From Chloracidobacterium sp. UBA6041 (lineage in GTDB: Bacteria > Acidobacteriota > Blastocatellia > Pyrinomonadales > Pyrinomonadaceae), in contig DIYZ01000122.1 in NCBI GenBank assembly GCA_002427845.1, positions 9,037 to 46,149 of the forward strand: DNA of 37,113 nt, read 5' to 3'. The notes under the pieces are model-generated. The model did no database searches and had not been told where the DNA came from. It was given only the letters and a program-made list of their open reading frames with translations. Every line of letters begins with the position of its first letter. Position 1 is the stretch's first letter. Positions 17,313 through 26,122 of this stretch are shown here, piece after piece. The position numbers were made by a program, and so were the translations under genes.

Positions 17313-18659
17313 ATGACGCAGACAACGATACTTTCGCGTGTTGAAGTGGAAACAATGGGGCCGCCAGTTCCGGAAGAGTTGGCGGATCTTGGAGTTGGCG
17401 AGGGTTTTCTTTGTGACCTTGTGCTTAAGCATGTCGCCATGCTCCCCGAACCTACAACAACGGCCGTTGCCGAGCGGTTGCATATGCCGCGGGCACTGAC
17501 TGAAGAGCTTCTGCAAAAACTTTATCGCGAAAAACTCGTTGAAGTTAGAGTTCAAGCAACGGTCGGCTCCACGCGATATGCGATGTTGGACCACGGTTGG
17601 GATCGTTTGTTGCGGCTGCTCTCGATTTGTGGATACAGCGGGGCGGCACCCGTGTCTCTACAGGATTACAGCCACATGATGCGATTACAGTCGATACCGT
17701 CACCTCCGGCATCGATGGAGACGGTCCGCGCAGCGTTTCATGATTTGATCTTGCCGGAATCGCTCTTGCAAACACTCGGTTGCGTGATCAACTCACGCCG
17801 ATCGCTTTTTCTGACAGGATTGCCCGGCACCGGAAAAACGGCTGTGGCCGAGCGCATCAACAACGCGTTGCCCGGAGCGATCTGGATTCCTTACGCAGTT
17901 GAAATTGATGGACAGATAATTCGAGTGTTCGATTCCCACTGTCATCGCCTGGCATCGCCTGATGCCACTCCGTTTGAGTACGACAGGCGTTGGGTGCTTA
18001 TCGAGCGTCCGCTTGTCGTCGTGGGCGGTGAGCTGACACTGCAAAATGCTGACCTTACCTGGAGCGAAGCGGCGAAGTTTTACGAAGCCCCGTTTCAAAT
18101 GAAATCAAATGGTGGCACGCTGGTGATCGACGATTTCGGCCGGCAGCGCGTTGCGCCTCAGGATCTGCTTAATCGCTGGATTGTGCCCCTTGAACGGCGC
18201 GTCGATTACCTGGCATTGCACACCGGAAAAAAGATTGAGGTGCCCTTTGAGCAGCTCGTAGTCTTTTCAACGAACCTCGATGAGAAGGACCTTGCCGATC
18301 AGGCGTTTCTGCGAAGGATGGGCTACCGCGCGCGCGTTGAGCCTCCGAACGCAGGCGCTTATGTGGAGATTTTCAAGCGTCAGGCTTATACCCGCGGTAT
18401 TCGTTGTGAGCAACCGGTGTTGGACCATGTGCTCAACAAGTACCGAATTGAACGACGGCAAATGAAAGGATGCGAACCGCGCGACCTGCTTGATCGAGTA
18501 ACCGACATTTGTTTATTTGAAGGGCAGGGATTGGAGTTGACGCCTAAAGTCGTGGACGTGGCGTGGCGCAACTACTTCGGTACCGCCCACACGTTTTCGC
18601 CGGCGCCCACGCAGGAGACCATGATCGAAAGAACACTTGCGGATCCGCTCGAGCTCTAG
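17313..18659 (+). CDS. AAA family ATPase with N-terminal winged-helix-like domain, pilus-locus associated
   Basis: This 448-residue cytoplasmic protein begins with about 100 residues resembling a winged helix (PTTTAVAERLHMPRALTEELL then KLYREKLVEV). An AAA+ module follows, with Walker A GLPGTGKT (about 167-174), a Walker B-like LVIDDFGRQ, and a sensor-1-like VVFSTNLDEKDL. A C-terminal helical lid contains GCEPRDLLDRV. It is not one of the canonical Tad proteins but lies in the same run of genes, 68 bases after the TPR gene. Such ATPases usually remodel or unfold partner proteins. Role in pilus assembly is inferred from context only. ATG 17313 is preferred to a TTG twelve bases earlier, though neither has a strong ribosome binding site. 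Confidence 0.75.
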   Translation: MTQTTILSRVEVETMGPPVPEELADLGVGEGFLCDLVLKHVAMLPEPTTTAVAERLHMPRALTEELLQKLYREKLVEVRVQATVGSTRYAMLDHGWDRLLRLLSICGYSGAAPVSLQDYSHMMRLQSIPSPPASMETVRAAFHDLILPESLLQTLGCVINSRRSLFLTGLPGTGKTAVAERINNALPGAIWIPYAVEIDGQIIRVFDSHCHRLASPDATPFEYDRRWVLIERPLVVVGGELTLQNADLTWSEAAKFYEAPFQMKSNGGTLVIDDFGRQRVAPQDLLNRWIVPLERRVDYLALHTGKKIEVPFEQLVVFSTNLDEKDLADQAFLRRMGYRARVEPPNAGAYVEIFKRQAYTRGIRCEQPVLDHVLNKYRIERRQMKGCEPRDLLDRVTDICLFEGQGLELTPKVVDVAWRNYFGTAHTFSPAPTQETMIERTLADPLEL

Positions 18660-18695
18660 CCGGCTCGCATTGCACGCGGCTTGGATTCCTAAGTT

Positions 18696-19721
18696 ATGAA
18701 ATTAGCAGGGAAGGCACACCACATCCTTACTTTATGCGTCGCCGTATTGCTACTTAGCGGAACCGCGCAGGGCCACAAACGCCGGGCCCATGTGACTCGT
18801 GCGCCGAAGGTGACGGATGTCGCAGATCCTGCCGATTCTGTTAACGCCAGGGAAGATTCGCAGCAGGTTCAATTAAAGCTTATCGATGGTAGCTTGATTT
18901 TGGTGGATGAGGCCTGGGAAACCGAGCAGGGGATCTGGTATCGGCGGAGTGGAATAAGTCACCTCGTTACGCGTGACCGCATTAAAACAATTGAGCGCGG
19001 CTCAACCTCCAAGCCCAAGTCCACTCTTCAGGTGGCTAAAGTTGTAGTCAGTAATGGAACGCCCAACGGTTCTGACGATCAGCCAGCCTGGATTTATCTG
19101 GTGGGTGGGGCGCGCGTTGAAGCTGACAGCGCGACGGAATCGGCGGCCGGAGTTTGGTATAGGCGCGGTTCGCTCTCCATTTTCGTCGACCGCGCCAGAA
19201 TAGACCATATTGAACGCGAAGATTTGGGAACTCTGGCCGAATCTGACTCTTCTTCCAAAAAAGCACGGGGCTGGACCACAGGGAGCTCAAGGATCGATAG
19301 CTTGATCAAACAAAGCGGTATGAAGTATAGCGTCGATCCCTATTTGATTTTTTGCGTTATGGAGCAGGAGTCACACTTTAATGCGCGCGCACTCTCGCCA
19401 AAAGGAGCGCGTGGCTTAATGCAGTTAATGCCCGGAACCAGTGCACGCCTAGGCGTCAGACGGCCATCCGACCCCGCACAGAACATCGCCGGCGGCACGC
19501 GTTATTTGAAGAAACTGATCCAACAGTTTGACGGCCGCATCGATTTGGTTTTAGCCAGCTATAACGCCGGGGAAGGCGCGGTGATGAAGTTTGGCCGCAG
19601 GGTGCCACCGTACCGGGAGACGCGGGATTATGTTAAGCGGATCAGTTACCGCTACCGGCGAAGTAAATCCCCAGTTTCGAAGAGTGAATCGACATCCGGC
19701 TTGGGAGTGACCGGAACTTAA
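18696..19721 (+). CDS. Lytic transglycosylase (SLT family) with two N-terminal repeats
   Basis: This 341-residue exported protein has a signal peptide ending near GTAQG (about 26). Two tandem repeats of about 44 residues (58-101 and 131-174) each contain a WYRR core and end in an IERE/IERG-like strand. The C-terminal SLT domain (about 199-330) has EQESHFNARALSPKGARGLM, catalytic Glu225, GGTRYLKKLIQQF and ASYNAGEGAV. The family cleaves peptidoglycan glycan strands, forming 1,6-anhydromuramic ends. In this position it could open the wall for the Tad machine. The repeats match no domain I recognise with certainty; they look like small beta-rich modules. Confidence 0.88.
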   Translation: MKLAGKAHHILTLCVAVLLLSGTAQGHKRRAHVTRAPKVTDVADPADSVNAREDSQQVQLKLIDGSLILVDEAWETEQGIWYRRSGISHLVTRDRIKTIERGSTSKPKSTLQVAKVVVSNGTPNGSDDQPAWIYLVGGARVEADSATESAAGVWYRRGSLSIFVDRARIDHIEREDLGTLAESDSSSKKARGWTTGSSRIDSLIKQSGMKYSVDPYLIFCVMEQESHFNARALSPKGARGLMQLMPGTSARLGVRRPSDPAQNIAGGTRYLKKLIQQFDGRIDLVLASYNAGEGAVMKFGRRVPPYRETRDYVKRISYRYRRSKSPVSKSESTSGLGVTGT

Positions 19722-19771
19722 TCATGGTCTAATCGCCGGAGCGCAGCGAGTAATAATCACGCCAACAACAA

Positions 19772-20527
19772 ATGAAAAGTACGTTAGTCAGATTAGTCTT
19801 CCTCGCATTGGTTTGTGGTGCGGTTTCGTTCTCCCCTAAAGCGCAACAGCTACCCGAAGCTCCGCTTACAAACGCAGCAGTTGTCAAACTTGTTCGCGCG
19901 GGTTTTAAAGAGAAAACTGTGATCGCCCTCATTCATAACCGGCCAAATCGCTTCAAACTCGATCCCGATAGACTAATCGAGCTGAAGCACAACGGGGTCG
20001 GCGAGAATATTATTCTGGCGATGCTGGCGCAGGATGAATCGTTTGTTATGGCTGACGACGACTGGACGGACGATTCCCAATTTAGAAGAGGCGCGACGAG
20101 ATCAGGCGACGGCGGTCGGTCAGAGCGGTCTGATGGGTCCGATATTTTTGGCAGCAGCGGAGGTTCCAGCGGCCGGGCTAGCGGACGCGGGATGAGTGGC
20201 GCAAATCAAGGAGAAACAACCACGACAGGAAGCGCTACAGTTCGGATTTTGCGGCCGACTGAAGAGGGCGGAGCAGCGCCGAAACTTGAAAAGGCGCCTA
20301 CCCTCAATAACGAGTCAATAATTAGGCTCGTCGAAGCAGGATTTTCCGAAGGCACAATTATCAAAAGAATTGAAGACTCTCCTGCCGATTTCGATCTTTC
20401 TAACGCTAAGATTCAAGAGCTTCGCAGGCGGCGCGTGAACGACGCGATCATCACCGCAATGACAAGCGCGATGAGCGATGAATCAGATCCAAAGCAAAAT
20501 GCGCCGGCAAAGACCAAAGGAAACTAG
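19772..20527 (+). CDS. Secreted protein with two copies of a 56-residue helical domain
   Basis: This 251-residue protein has a signal peptide (about 1-26). Two homologous segments, residues 31-88 and 176-233, are joined by a Gly/Ser-rich, probably disordered linker. Aligned landmarks are VVKLVRAGFKEKTVI against IIRLVEAGFSEGTII, and NGVGENIILAML against RRVNDAIITAMT. Each segment looks like a small all-helical bundle. No function is known to me. It lies between a lytic transglycosylase and a VWFA protein, overlaps the possible early start of the latter, and is probably part of the same envelope-associated operon. Confidence 0.75.
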   Translation: MKSTLVRLVFLALVCGAVSFSPKAQQLPEAPLTNAAVVKLVRAGFKEKTVIALIHNRPNRFKLDPDRLIELKHNGVGENIILAMLAQDESFVMADDDWTDDSQFRRGATRSGDGGRSERSDGSDIFGSSGGSSGRASGRGMSGANQGETTTTGSATVRILRPTEEGGAAPKLEKAPTLNNESIIRLVEAGFSEGTIIKRIEDSPADFDLSNAKIQELRRRRVNDAIITAMTSAMSDESDPKQNAPAKTKGN

Positions 20528-20537
20528 CGCGCAAACA

Positions 20538-21596
20538 ATGCTGTCAGTTCGTTTCTTGGTGATCCGACTGCCCGTAATCCTGTTGCTCATAATTGTCGCG
20601 CTCACACCTTCTGTTCTTGCACAGTCTAAAATACCCACGCCGACCCCGACGCCAAAACAGGATGAACAGGAGATCGATCCGGATGATGTAATCTCTGTGA
20701 ATACCACAGAGGTGTTACTGCCGGTGACGGTTCGTGACAGCAGTGGACAACTTGTCAGTAACCTCACTCGGAAGGACTTCCGCATTTTTGAGGATGGAAC
20801 AGAGCAGACCTTAAGTGATCTTAGTTTGCGGCAGGTTCCCGTGGATGTTGTTTTGATAGTTGATGCTTCATCGTCGGTAGCAGCTAATCTCGACGACTTC
20901 CGTAACGCAGCCGAAGGCTTTGCCGCTCATCTCGCCGCTGACGATCGCATCAGTCTTATTCAGTTTGACGATCGGGTTGTTTTGCTGCAGGACTGGACGA
21001 AGAGTCTGGTGCAGTTGCGTCGCGCCTTAAGGCGAATCGTGCCGGGAATGTTCACCCGGTTTCATGACGCGATGCTCCTGGCCTCACGTGACCAGGCGCC
21101 CCGAGGAAACGCCCGGCATGCGATCATCGTCCTGACTGATGGCATCGACAGCGGACGCGGGACGACGTTTGATTCGGCTCTTCGCGCGGCCCTTCAATCT
21201 CAAACAACTGTTTACGTAGTGAGCAATACGCAGATAGAAAGAGCGAGAAAGCAAGACGAACTGTCGACGCTGCTTGGCGGCTCGGATGCGACCGTGAGGT
21301 TCAACGAACTTCGAATTGATGACCTGCGACTAGGTCTTGCGGCGTTGGATTCAAGCGAGCGCAATCTGGAAAGGTTGACCGCGGCGACCGGCGGGCGCCT
21401 TTACAAACCGACAACTTTCAATGATCTCGAACGAACTTATGCCGAAGTTGCCGATGAGCTTCGCCATCAATATACCCTCTACTACTCTCCGCTAAACACG
21501 AAACGGGATGGACAGTTCCGCGCTGTCCGCGTCGAAACTACTAATTCCACTCATCAGGTTTCCGCGCGGATTGGTTATTACGCACCGAAAAAGTAA
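20538..21596 (+). CDS. VWFA-related secreted protein (acidobacterial type)
   Basis: This 352-residue protein has a signal peptide (about 1-29), a linker with PTPTPTPK, an N-terminal beta domain containing VRDSSGQLVSNLTRKDFRIF (about 66-85), and a VWA domain (about 102-290) with the metal-site motif DASSS (109-113) and LTDGIDSG. The C-terminal YAEVADELRHQYTLYYSP segment (about 301-318) is typical of the acidobacterial VWFA-related family. ATG 20538 is chosen because it gives a clean signal peptide; an in-frame ATG at 20478 inside the upstream gene would add 20 polar residues. VWA domains bind proteins through a metal ion, so adhesion or assembly is likely. A 34-base piece of this gene (21442-21475) recurs at 27102-27135. 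Confidence 0.87.
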   Translation: MLSVRFLVIRLPVILLLIIVALTPSVLAQSKIPTPTPTPKQDEQEIDPDDVISVNTTEVLLPVTVRDSSGQLVSNLTRKDFRIFEDGTEQTLSDLSLRQVPVDVVLIVDASSSVAANLDDFRNAAEGFAAHLAADDRISLIQFDDRVVLLQDWTKSLVQLRRALRRIVPGMFTRFHDAMLLASRDQAPRGNARHAIIVLTDGIDSGRGTTFDSALRAALQSQTTVYVVSNTQIERARKQDELSTLLGGSDATVRFNELRIDDLRLGLAALDSSERNLERLTAATGGRLYKPTTFNDLERTYAEVADELRHQYTLYYSPLNTKRDGQFRAVRVETTNSTHQVSARIGYYAPKK

Positions 21597-21905
21597 AGGC
21601 CATTTCTTTCGTCCCGCATACGGCCCGGTCGTCTGAATCCTTAACGCCGGAACTGAGGTCAAAATGCCACACGTGGGGTTCGCTTGGCCTTCTTGCGTCG
21701 TCTTGACACGAATATGCGAATCCTGTAACGTATCGGCCGCTCTATCAAGTCGAAGCTAAGTCGAGTTATTCATTTACTTACGGTCTGATGGAGGTTGGCG
21801 GCATGGTCATTGCCACTGACTGAACGGGAGTTTGCAAGGCTACGTGTGTGTTCTTACCTTGCGGCCAACAATTCTACTACGATAAAAGGTGTTTCAGGAG
21901 AGAGT
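21597..21905. other. Intergenic region before the radical SAM gene
   Basis: These 309 bases carry a promoter (21703-21731) and a leader of about 170 nt. A short in-frame extension upstream of 21906 begins at a TTG and shows no conserved sequence. No structured RNA family was recognised. Confidence 0.5.
21703..21731 (+). promoter_or_regulatory. Sigma-70-type promoter for the radical SAM gene
   Basis: TTGACA (21703-21708) and TAACGT (21726-21731) are 17 bases apart. The predicted start is near 21738, which separates the radical SAM gene from the pilus/VWFA genes upstream. Confidence 0.6.
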
Positions 21906-23945
21906 ATGCGACTAATCAAGCGTGCGGAAAAGGGCCTTACGCTGGCAGCCGGCGGCCTACACGACGTTATTCAATCGGTTAATAAATACAAACCCAACCC
22001 GTCCTTCACGCCTAAGTGGTCGGACAAACCCTTGCTGAAATCTTGGCAGAAGACCAAGCCGACACTCGGCTGGCCGCGCACCACGGATTCGCTCTGTCCT
22101 AATTGTGTAATCGAGGCAAGGGAATCAATTCTCAGCGGCAAGCAGGACGTTAGTATTCTGATCAATGAGAAGGTCGGAGAGATCAAAGCGCAGATCATTG
22201 AGCGCGATGGGGAGGTCTGGATGGTAAAGGATTGTCCAATCCACGGGCACTTCGAAGACATGATGGCCATCGACGTAAAGTTTCTGACGCATATCGAGAA
22301 GATGTTTCCCGGCCGCGATATCGACGCACATAGTGACGAGAAACTCCACAACCACGGCACCAGTACGATTAAGTATGGTCGCGGTGCTGTCCTGACTGTC
22401 GACCTGACTAATCGCTGCAACATGATGTGCGATCCGTGCTTTATGGACGCTAACCAGGTTGGTTTTGTCCACGAATTGAGCATGGAAGAGATCAGGGAGA
22501 TTTTGGACAACGCGATTTCCATTAAGCCGCGCCGTCAGATGTCCGTGCAGTTCTCCGGTGGCGAGCCTTCAATTTCGCCGCACTTTATCGAATCCATTAA
22601 GTATGCGCGCAAGGTTGGTTACAATAGTGTTCAGGCGGCGACGAACGGAATCGAATTCGCCAAGAGTAAGGACTTCTGCCGTGAGGCGGCTGAAGCTGGT
22701 CTTCGTTATGTTTACCTGCAATTTGACGGCGTTGGTAATGATGCGAATAGCCATCGACAGGTAGGCAATTTGTTCGATGTGAAGATGAGGGCCATCAACA
22801 ATCTGCACGAAGCAGGCGTGGAAATCGTGCTCGTAACCACACTGGTAAACGGTATCAACAACGACCAGGTCGGATCGATAATTCGTTTCGCGTTGGATAA
22901 TCCGAAGAAGATCGCGTTCCTTTCGTTCCAGCCGGTTTCGTTTACTGGACGCGACGAAGAGATTACACCGCAACGCCGGTTGCAGCAGCGCTATACGCTG
23001 TCGCATTTGGCGCACGACGTTAAGGATCAGGTTGGTATTACCGAGCCGACGCGCGATTGGTTTCCGTTGTCGCTGATGGGCGCCTTTGCGGATTTCGCGG
23101 ATCTGGTCCATGGTCCGCAAGCCGAATGGGGCCAGGTGTCATGCGGATGCCATCCGAATTGTGGAGTTGGCACTGCGGTGATGGTCGACAAAGAAACGCG
23201 CGAAATGCGTCCAGTTCCGGAGTTTCTAAACATCCCCGGCCTGGTGAAAGATATGCAGAAGATCACCGATGCCGCTCGCGGCAAGTGGATGTCAAACTTG
23301 ATGATGGGGTTGGCGCTGCTCAAGCACTACAACCCTTACAAATCGCCATCGCAGTTTACGCTTTATGAGCTCTTCAAGAAATTCGACAAATCGTTTGGCT
23401 TGACTGGCAAGGATTACGGCAAGGTCAGCGGCGATCGGTCGCAGGACGATATTGAGAAGCGTCGCTCTGATCGTTGGAATTTCCTTTTCATTGCAGGAAT
23501 GTGGTTTCAGGATCTCTTCAACTACGACTTCCGTCGCACAGAGATGTGCATCATCCCTTACGGTACTCAGGAAGGCGAGATATCCTTCTGTGCTTATAAC
23601 ACCGGCATAGGATGGAGAAACATCATCGAGAATATGCATCAGAACGCGACGGTAGCGAAGTGGTATGAGGAGCACGGCCGACATGAGATCTTCGCTCGTG
23701 GCAAGGAAGTCGAACTCAGTGAGAAGGTCCACGACCTCGTGTTGAATCCGATTGATCTGACTCGGCCGAATAAGCCTGAGATGGAAGGACCGAAGACGGC
23801 GCACGAAGAGGCTGTCATGATGCGGAAGCTCTATCAGGAGATCGTGCTCAAAAAGCAACTCGATACCAAGGAAGCCGACAAGCCCGTTCAGATTCAAGGT
23901 CTGAGCCGAAAGAAGCAAGCGCCGGCGGAAGCGGTTCTGGTCTAA
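21906..23945 (+). CDS. Radical SAM protein of the Tes/Mss (membrane-spanning lipid synthase) type
   Basis: This 679-residue protein has an N-terminal metal-site region with CPNC (Cys64, Cys67) and CPIH (Cys110, His113) around VWMVKDCPIHGHFED, which resembles the rubredoxin-like part of archaeal tetraether lipid synthase Tes (MJ0619). The radical SAM cluster motif CNMMCDPC (Cys171, Cys175, Cys178) opens the TIM-barrel, followed by QFSGGEPSISPHF. Further cysteines occur in SCGCHPNC (about 413-419) and FCAYN (about 562), likely auxiliary iron-sulfur ligands. Tes joins lipid tails through C-C bonds; bacterial relatives have been proposed to make membrane-spanning lipids such as iso-diabolic acid, which acidobacteria contain. 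Older annotations call the family a pterin methyltransferase or simply radical SAM. The start at 21906 has AGGAGAG four bases upstream. Confidence 0.75.
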   Translation: MRLIKRAEKGLTLAAGGLHDVIQSVNKYKPNPSFTPKWSDKPLLKSWQKTKPTLGWPRTTDSLCPNCVIEARESILSGKQDVSILINEKVGEIKAQIIERDGEVWMVKDCPIHGHFEDMMAIDVKFLTHIEKMFPGRDIDAHSDEKLHNHGTSTIKYGRGAVLTVDLTNRCNMMCDPCFMDANQVGFVHELSMEEIREILDNAISIKPRRQMSVQFSGGEPSISPHFIESIKYARKVGYNSVQAATNGIEFAKSKDFCREAAEAGLRYVYLQFDGVGNDANSHRQVGNLFDVKMRAINNLHEAGVEIVLVTTLVNGINNDQVGSIIRFALDNPKKIAFLSFQPVSFTGRDEEITPQRRLQQRYTLSHLAHDVKDQVGITEPTRDWFPLSLMGAFADFADLVHGPQAEWGQVSCGCHPNCGVGTAVMVDKETREMRPVPEFLNIPGLVKDMQKITDAARGKWMSNLMMGLALLKHYNPYKSPSQFTLYELFKKFDKSFGLTGKDYGKVSGDRSQDDIEKRRSDRWNFLFIAGMWFQDLFNYDFRRTEMCIIPYGTQEGEISFCAYNTGIGWRNIIENMHQNATVAKWYEEHGRHEIFARGKEVELSEKVHDLVLNPIDLTRPNKPEMEGPKTAHEEAVMMRKLYQEIVLKKQLDTKEADKPVQIQGLSRKKQAPAEAVLV

Positions 23946-23966
23946 CAATCGGTCCGTAGTTAAAGA

Positions 23967-24003
23967 GCGAACCCTGCGAGCGAGTGATGTTCGCGGGGTT
24001 CGC
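23967..24003 (+). terminator. Hairpin after the radical SAM gene
   Basis: A 13-bp stem with one mismatch (23967-23979 with 23991-24003) and an 11-base loop lies 21 bases after the stop codon. No T-run follows, so termination may be rho-assisted, or the hairpin may only protect the 3' end. Confidence 0.5.
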
Positions 24004-24079
24004 TGTGTAAGAAGGCGCCAGGCTCGTTTCATTTCTGCGGCGCGAATTAGGCTAGCTGTCACGCACATAACGTGCTTAC

Positions 24080-24109
24080 TTGACCCAAGGCGTTTGCGAC
24101 GTGTTAAAT
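24080..24109 (+). promoter_or_regulatory. Probable promoter of the S21 gene
   Basis: TTGACC (24080-24085) and TTAAAT (24104-24109) are separated by 18 bases, with the predicted start near 24116 and a leader of about 36 nt. Confidence 0.45.
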
Positions 24110-24151
24110 AGCATCACAAAAAAGGAAACTTTAAGGAAAGACGGAAAGCGA

Positions 24152-24358
24152 ATGGCTATAGTTACTGTTAATCAGGGTGAATCGATTGAAAGTGCGTTGC
24201 GTCGTTTCAAACGCAAAGTGATGACCGAAGAGATCATCAAGGACGCGAAAAAGCACGCGTTCTTCATCCCTCCAGGGCAAAAGGCGAAACTCAAGTCAGC
24301 TCTTGCGCGCAAACGGAACAAGAAGAAGGGCCGCATGCGCACTACCCCTCGAGACTAA
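24152..24358 (+). CDS. rpsU: 30S ribosomal protein S21
   Basis: This 68-residue, highly basic protein begins MAIVTVNQGESIESALRRFK and continues RKVMTEEIIKDAKKHAFF, the S21 family pattern (a sequence of paired helices, then a Lys/Arg-rich tail: ARKRNKKKGRMR). S21 binds the 30S subunit near the anti-Shine-Dalgarno region and helps initiation. The start at 24152 matches the family N-terminus. The FIPPGQKAK region replaces the more common YEKPSxxR. The gene has its own likely promoter and stands alone. Confidence 0.93.
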   Translation: MAIVTVNQGESIESALRRFKRKVMTEEIIKDAKKHAFFIPPGQKAKLKSALARKRNKKKGRMRTTPRD

Positions 24359-24377
24359 TTACCGCCCGTCCTTGTAA

Positions 24378-24397
24378 ACGGCACGGCGGCGTGCCGT
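24378..24397 (+). terminator. GC-rich hairpin after rpsU
   Basis: A perfect 8-bp stem (24378-24385 with 24390-24397) closes a GCGG tetraloop 19 bases after the rpsU stop codon. It lacks a T-tract, so its role as a terminator is uncertain. Confidence 0.45.
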
Positions 24398-24503
24398 CTC
24401 CCAGCCGTGTAGCCTCAGCCCTTGGGACTGGCACCAGCGGTGTGGACACGTTTGGCAAGATGGGGCGGGGAAAGTTGCTGACCCAACCCACGCGGGTTTA
24501 CGT

Positions 24504-25274
24504 ATGACGAGAATTCTGCTGACAAACGACGACGGCATTCAGTCGAAGGGCTTAAGCAAGCTTGAAGAAGCGCTAAAGGACGTCGGCGATGTTTATGTCG
24601 TCGCTCCCGCATCGGAGATGAGTGGCGCTTCGCACAGTCTTACGCTGGCGCGACCCCTACGCATACGTCAGATTGACGAAAGACATTGGACCGTTGATGG
24701 CACACCTACCGACTGCGTCACGCTAGCCCTTAACAAAATTCTTTCCGCGGAAGAGATGCCCGACATTTGTGCCTCCGGAATTAATCACGGCGGAAATCTC
24801 GGTGACGATGCAACTTACTCCGGCACAGTTGCCGGCGCTCTTGAAGCAACGATCCTGGGCGTGCCCGGTCTCGCGTTTAGTCTTGTTGCGCGCGAGAATT
24901 TTGACTTCCGCGAAGCGGCGCAATTCGCGGTGGTAGCGGTGCGCAAGGTGTTGGCTGAAGGCTTGCCGGAAGGCACTCTACTAAATATCAACATTCCAGC
25001 TAAAGAGATCAAAGGCGTTCGGGTTACTCGACAGGGAATCAAAAACGCCCGCCCGGTTATCAGTGAGCACATTGATCCGCGAGGTAAACCATATTTTTGG
25101 ATTGGTGAAGAGTATTTCAATACAAACTCGGCGGACGGAACCGATTACAACGCAATTGATTTAGGTTATATTTCAGTAACGCCGCTGAAGAGTGACATGA
25201 CGGACCATAGCGCACTCAGTGCGATCGAGACCTGGAATTACTTAAAAGATTCCGAGTTGCTGTCTAAAGCCTAA
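24504..25274 (+). CDS. surE: 5'/3'-nucleotidase SurE
   Basis: This 256-residue cytoplasmic metal-dependent phosphatase acts on nucleoside monophosphates. The N-terminal MTRILLTNDDGIQSKGL carries the paired Asp residues of the active site (DD at 8-9). VVAPASEMSGASHSLTL holds the conserved Ser/Asn-type ligand region, and SGINHGGNLGDDATYSGTV is the other SurE signature. Length is normal. It is followed after 37 bases by pcm, a pairing common in bacteria, where both act in stationary-phase survival and protein repair. Confidence 0.96.
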   Translation: MTRILLTNDDGIQSKGLSKLEEALKDVGDVYVVAPASEMSGASHSLTLARPLRIRQIDERHWTVDGTPTDCVTLALNKILSAEEMPDICASGINHGGNLGDDATYSGTVAGALEATILGVPGLAFSLVARENFDFREAAQFAVVAVRKVLAEGLPEGTLLNINIPAKEIKGVRVTRQGIKNARPVISEHIDPRGKPYFWIGEEYFNTNSADGTDYNAIDLGYISVTPLKSDMTDHSALSAIETWNYLKDSELLSKA

Positions 25275-25311
25275 AAGTCGGCCATGGGCGTTCACCTCGA
25301 ATTGAAGTTTC

Positions 25312-25992
25312 GTGCAAACAACCGGTCAACAGCCTTCAAATAGAAGCCAGGATTATTCCATTCCCCGCGAGCGAATGGTCGAGAGGCTTCGCGATCATTA
25401 TCAAATCCGTGACGAAAAAGTGCTGGAGGCGATGCGATCCATTCCTCGTCACGCCTTTGTGCCCGAGGCTCTTCAAGGTCGCGCCTATGGCGATCATGCG
25501 CTGCCGATTAGCGGCAGCCAAACAATTTCGCAACCTTACATTGTTGCCCGCATGACCGAACTGCTGGAGATCAACTCTGAAAGCAAGGTCCTCGAGATAG
25601 GCGCAGGTTCCGGATACCAAACCGCGGTTCTGGCGAAAGTTGCGGGTCAGGTTTATTCGATCGAACGAATCGCGAGTCTCGCGCGCGAAGCACAGGATCG
25701 TATCAGGCAACTGAACATTTATAACGCGACCGTGAAGTGTTTCGACGGCACGTTAGGTTGGGCTGCGAATGCTCCGTACGATGCAATACTGGTTGCCGCG
25801 GGCGGGCCCGGCATTCCCGAACCGCTCGTTGCTCAGTTAAAAGTTGACGGCAGATTGGTTGTCCCGGTCGGTGAATCCCGTGAGTCGCAACGCCTGGTTC
25901 GAATAATTAAGACTGCAACCGGGTACAAGGAAGAAGACCACGGTGGCTGCGCTTTTGTTCCATTGATCGGGCAGCATGGCTGGTCTACCTGA
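25312..25992 (+). CDS. pcm: Protein-L-isoaspartate O-methyltransferase
   Basis: This 226-residue cytoplasmic enzyme transfers a methyl group from S-adenosylmethionine to isoaspartyl residues, the first step in their repair. Landmarks are RERMVERLRDHYQIRDEKVL, PRHAFVPEAL, GSQTISQPYIVARMTELL, motif I LEIGAGSGYQTAVLA, and the C-terminal DGRLVVPVGE. The most upstream start is GTG at 25312; ATG at 25375 is the alternative and would lose the start of the conserved N-terminal helix, so GTG or a nearby start is preferred. Partner gene surE lies just upstream. Confidence 0.93.
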   Translation: MQTTGQQPSNRSQDYSIPRERMVERLRDHYQIRDEKVLEAMRSIPRHAFVPEALQGRAYGDHALPISGSQTISQPYIVARMTELLEINSESKVLEIGAGSGYQTAVLAKVAGQVYSIERIASLAREAQDRIRQLNIYNATVKCFDGTLGWAANAPYDAILVAAGGPGIPEPLVAQLKVDGRLVVPVGESRESQRLVRIIKTATGYKEEDHGGCAFVPLIGQHGWST

Positions 25993-26111
25993 AGGTTTCG
26001 AGTTTCGAGTTTCTCTTGAGCTTTTGTCTACCCAAACGTCCTATCTTATTATCTCCCTCGTTCACTCGGCGTCTATGGTCTGATCTCGAAACTAGAAAAC
26101 TCTAATTCCAC
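25993..26111. repeat. Short repeats between pcm and the DedA gene
   Basis: The unit GTTTCGAGTTTCGAGTTTC lies near 25995-26013 and an inverted CTCGAAAC-like copy at 26084-26092. The same unit appears inside cas6 (36327-36361). It is a dispersed intergenic repeat; no gene was found here. Confidence 0.5.
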
Positions 26112-26122
26112 AGTCTAACGTA

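Noticed and set aside
21795..21905. N-terminal extension of the radical SAM protein from a TTG
   Set aside because: No ribosome binding site, and the residues are unlike the family; the ATG at 21906 has AGGAGAG.
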